A stretch of 64,000 nt of DNA from Streptomyces uncialis (lineage in GTDB: Bacteria > Actinomycetota > Actinomycetes > Streptomycetales > Streptomycetaceae): the NCBI RefSeq assembly GCF_036250755.1, contig NZ_CP109583.1, positions 6,611,501 to 6,675,500 of the forward strand, written 5' to 3'. The notes under the pieces are model-generated. The model searched no databases, was not told the origin of the DNA, and worked only from the letters and a program-made list of their open reading frames with translations. Shown here piece after piece: positions 62,370 to 64,000 of this stretch. Both the position numbers and the translations under genes were made by a program. The stretch's first letter is position 1. Each line of letters starts with the position of its first letter.

Positions 62370-63000
62370 GAAGACGAGGGCGGGCCCGCACCCGAGGAAC
62401 GACGGCAAGGGGGCAGCGCCTCAGGGGCGCGGGGAACTGCGCGAAACCACCGAGCGACGGCGCAGGGACAAGTGCGCCCGGCCGGACAGACCCAGGGGCG
62501 CGGGGAACTGCGCGAAGATGAGAGCTGGCCCGCACTCGAAGAGCGACCGTAATGGGGCAGCGCCTCAGGGGCGCGGGGAACTGCGCGAAACCACCGAGCG
62601 ACGGCGCAGGGACAAGTGGGTCCAGCCGGACAGACCCAGGGGCGCGGGGAACTGCGCGAAGATGAGAGCTGGCCCGCACTCGAAGAGCGACCGTAATGGG
62701 GCAGCACCTCAGGGGCGCGGGGAACTGCGCGAAACCACCGAGCGACGGCGCAGGGACAAGTGGGTCCAGCCGGACAGACCCAGGGGCGCGGGGAACTGCG
62801 CGAAGACGAGGGCGGACCCGCACTCGAAGAGCGACCGTAATGGGGCAGCACCTCAGGGGCGCGGGGAACTGCGCACCCCACGAACGACGGCACCGGGACA
62901 AGTGGGTCCAGCCGGACAGACCCAGGGGCGCGGGGAACTGCGCACCCGCGGACGGCCTGTACGGGGACAAGTGCGCTCGGGCCGGGGAGACCTGAGAAGC
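62351..63000. repeat. 144-bp tandem array with 19-bp core
   Basis: Core GGGGCGCGGGGAACTGCGC begins at 62351, 62424, 62495, 62568, 62639, 62712, 62783, 62856 and 62925. Spacings alternate 71 and 73 bp, so the true unit is 144 bp with two cores; about four units are nearly identical. Long open frames across it have repeated Arg/Gly-rich products and are not genes. Confidence 0.92.
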
Positions 63001-63084
63001 GCTAGCGAAGGCGGCCCTCTGCCGTGTGGGCGGGGGCTGTGCGACGCTCGCCGTGGACCACTGCGGACGACAAAGGAGCACAGG

Positions 63085-63480
63085 GTGCTGGAGCTGACCA
63101 TGGCGACGCTGTCGGAGGCCGACACGGGGGCCACGGCGGGGATGCTGATGGCCGAGACGGCGAGCACGGCGGGCGCGGTGCTGAGAGTGGGGCGGGACCG
63201 GAGCGTGTGCCGGCTCGCGACCCCCGACGACTGGCTCTTCGTGTCACGGACCCATCTGGAGTTCCGCTGCGGCGCGGACGCCGGGTGGACGGTCACCTGG
63301 CTGCGCGGCTCGCAGGTGGACCCGTCGTCCGAGGTGCGTCTCACCGTCGGCCGCGGCCCGTCGCAACCGCTCGCGTACGGCGGGACCGTACCGCTGCCCC
63401 CGGGCTCGTCCGGGGAGATCGTGGTCCTCGACCGGACGGGACCGCGTTCGGTGAACGTCGGTTTCTACCACGAGACATGA
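63085..63480 (+). CDS. FHA-like domain protein
   Basis: 131 residues from GTG 63085 (AAAGGAG 6 nt upstream). A single forkhead-associated-like fold: Gly-Arg in LRVGRDRSVCRLA, Ser-Arg-x-His in LFVSRTHLEFRC, and beta strands through EIVVLDR. The usual Asn after the histidine is not obvious, so phosphothreonine binding is uncertain. Cytoplasmic, no transmembrane part. Starts just after the tandem array. Confidence 0.75.
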   Translation: MLELTMATLSEADTGATAGMLMAETASTAGAVLRVGRDRSVCRLATPDDWLFVSRTHLEFRCGADAGWTVTWLRGSQVDPSSEVRLTVGRGPSQPLAYGGTVPLPPGSSGEIVVLDRTGPRSVNVGFYHET

Positions 63481-63536
63481 CCGGGGCCCGGCCGCACCGG
63501 ACCACTCCGGGACGGCCGGGCGCGTACGTCACCGGG

Positions 63537-64000
63537 TCAGGCGGTGACCCGGGCGAGCAGGAAGCCGTCGTACCCCTTGGTGCCGACGGTCTGGACGGCG
63601 GTCCCGGACAGCCGGGGATGCTCCGCCACCCGGTCGACCAGGGTGCGGGTGCCGGTGATCGCGGGATCGGAGCTGTCCCCGTCCACCACACCGCCGCCCC
63701 GCACGACGTTGTCGACCACGACGACCGAGCCGGGGCGGGTGAGCCGCACCGCCCAGTCCAGGTAGTGGGGGTTGTTGGCCTTGTCCGCGTCGATGAAGAC
63801 GAAGTCGAACGGTTCGGCCCCCTCCGCCTCCAGCACGGGCAGCGAGTCGAGCGCGGGCCCGACGCGCACCTCGACGAGCCCGTCCAGCCCGGCACGGGCG
63901 ATATTGCGCCGTGCCACGTCCGCGTGGGCCGCCGCGTACTCCAGGGTGACGAGACGGCCGTCGGCGGGCAGCGCGCGGGCGAGCCAGATGGTGCTGTAGC
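63537..64000 (-). CDS. O-methyltransferase, family 3 (5' end outside window)
   Basis: Partial SAM-dependent O-methyltransferase (caffeoyl-CoA/catechol type); the start lies beyond base 64000. Visible: YSTIWLARALP and RLVTLEY (SAM site), FDFVFIDADKANNPHYLDWA (metal and catalytic Asp/Lys), VVVDNVVRGGGVVD (metal ligands Asp-Asn), and C-terminal TVGTKGYDGFLLARV. Would methylate a catechol-like acceptor using Mg2+; substrate unknown. Confidence 0.93.
   Translation of the reverse strand, partial: YSTIWLARALPADGRLVTLEYAAAHADVARRNIARAGLDGLVEVRVGPALDSLPVLEAEGAEPFDFVFIDADKANNPHYLDWAVRLTRPGSVVVVDNVVRGGGVVDGDSSDPAITGTRTLVDRVAEHPRLSGTAVQTVGTKGYDGFLLARVTA

Noticed and set aside
62351..63000. CRISPR-like array (regular 19-bp repeats at ~72-bp spacing)
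   Set aside because: The intervening sequences are themselves repeated rather than unique, the period is too long, and no cas gene is present in the window.

Overview
The window is high-GC (about 70% or more) actinobacterial chromosomal DNA, almost certainly Streptomyces or a close relative. Evidence: the fasR-fabD-fabH-acpP fatty-acid cluster, a homodimeric-type aceE, DUF3052 and AhpE genes, many GTG starts, several probable leaderless promoters, and abundant short intergenic repeats of a kind I associate with Streptomyces. It reads as chromosome core with lineage-specific decoration. I see no prophage, integrase, transposase or large biosynthetic cluster.

Layout. 0-4.5 kb (minus strand): fatty-acid synthesis genes acpP, fabH, fabD and their PucR-type regulator FasR, which carries an unusually long low-complexity N-terminus. 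5-10.4 kb: a pirin, a serine hydrolase, a MerR regulator coupled to an aldo/keto reductase, and a membrane acyltransferase. 10.4-16.5 kb: two secreted or anchored DUF1023-type alpha/beta hydrolases flanking a NarL-type two-component system and a DUF4429/SHOCT protein; the kinase gene and one hydrolase gene share a TACC-N2-GGTA palindrome. 16.7-19.8 kb: a TetR/MFS efflux pair with the operator dyad inside the promoter spacer, and a secreted I36-type protein. 19.9-24.5 kb: aceE, DUF3052 and ahpE.

24.6-34.2 kb is a tellurium-resistance-type (Ter) stress island: two classical TerD proteins, a DUF475/TerC-like membrane protein, a TerA-like protein, a TerD with a YGYP-repeat tail, then a metabolite-synthesis module of a CitE/HpcH-like lyase, a 970-residue protein with two phosphoribosyltransferase-like domains plus TRSP and PELOTA-like parts, and a HAD phosphatase. 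34.2-45 kb: DedA proteins, a response regulator next to a gutted histidine-kinase remnant, FmdB, a coiled-coil protein, a DUF4097 lipoprotein, tRNA-Val(UAC), DUF2277, DoxX, PhoD phosphatase and a secreted HNH nuclease. 45-51.4 kb: a manganese (yybP-ykoY) riboswitch before a GDT1-family exporter, a HAD phosphatase, a zinc-ribbon/peptidoglycan-binding protein and an MFS pump with a C-terminal winged-helix-like domain.

52.3-58.4 kb is the most striking unit. A cobalamin riboswitch heads a tightly overlapping five-gene operon: an exported, membrane-anchored alpha/alpha-barrel (prenyltransferase-repeat) protein, a second exported anchored protein, and a complete ECF transporter (T, fused A-A', S). 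It looks like a surface vitamin B12 capture and uptake system that may parallel the two-domain animal intrinsic factor/transcobalamin proteins. This operon, a small transglycosylase-like gene, a peptidase remnant and a large membrane protein lie between two inverted copies of a roughly 0.5-kb repeat element (51.8-52.3 and 61.9-62.4 kb). The right copy runs into a 144-bp tandem array. The window ends with an FHA-like protein and a 5'-truncated O-methyltransferase.
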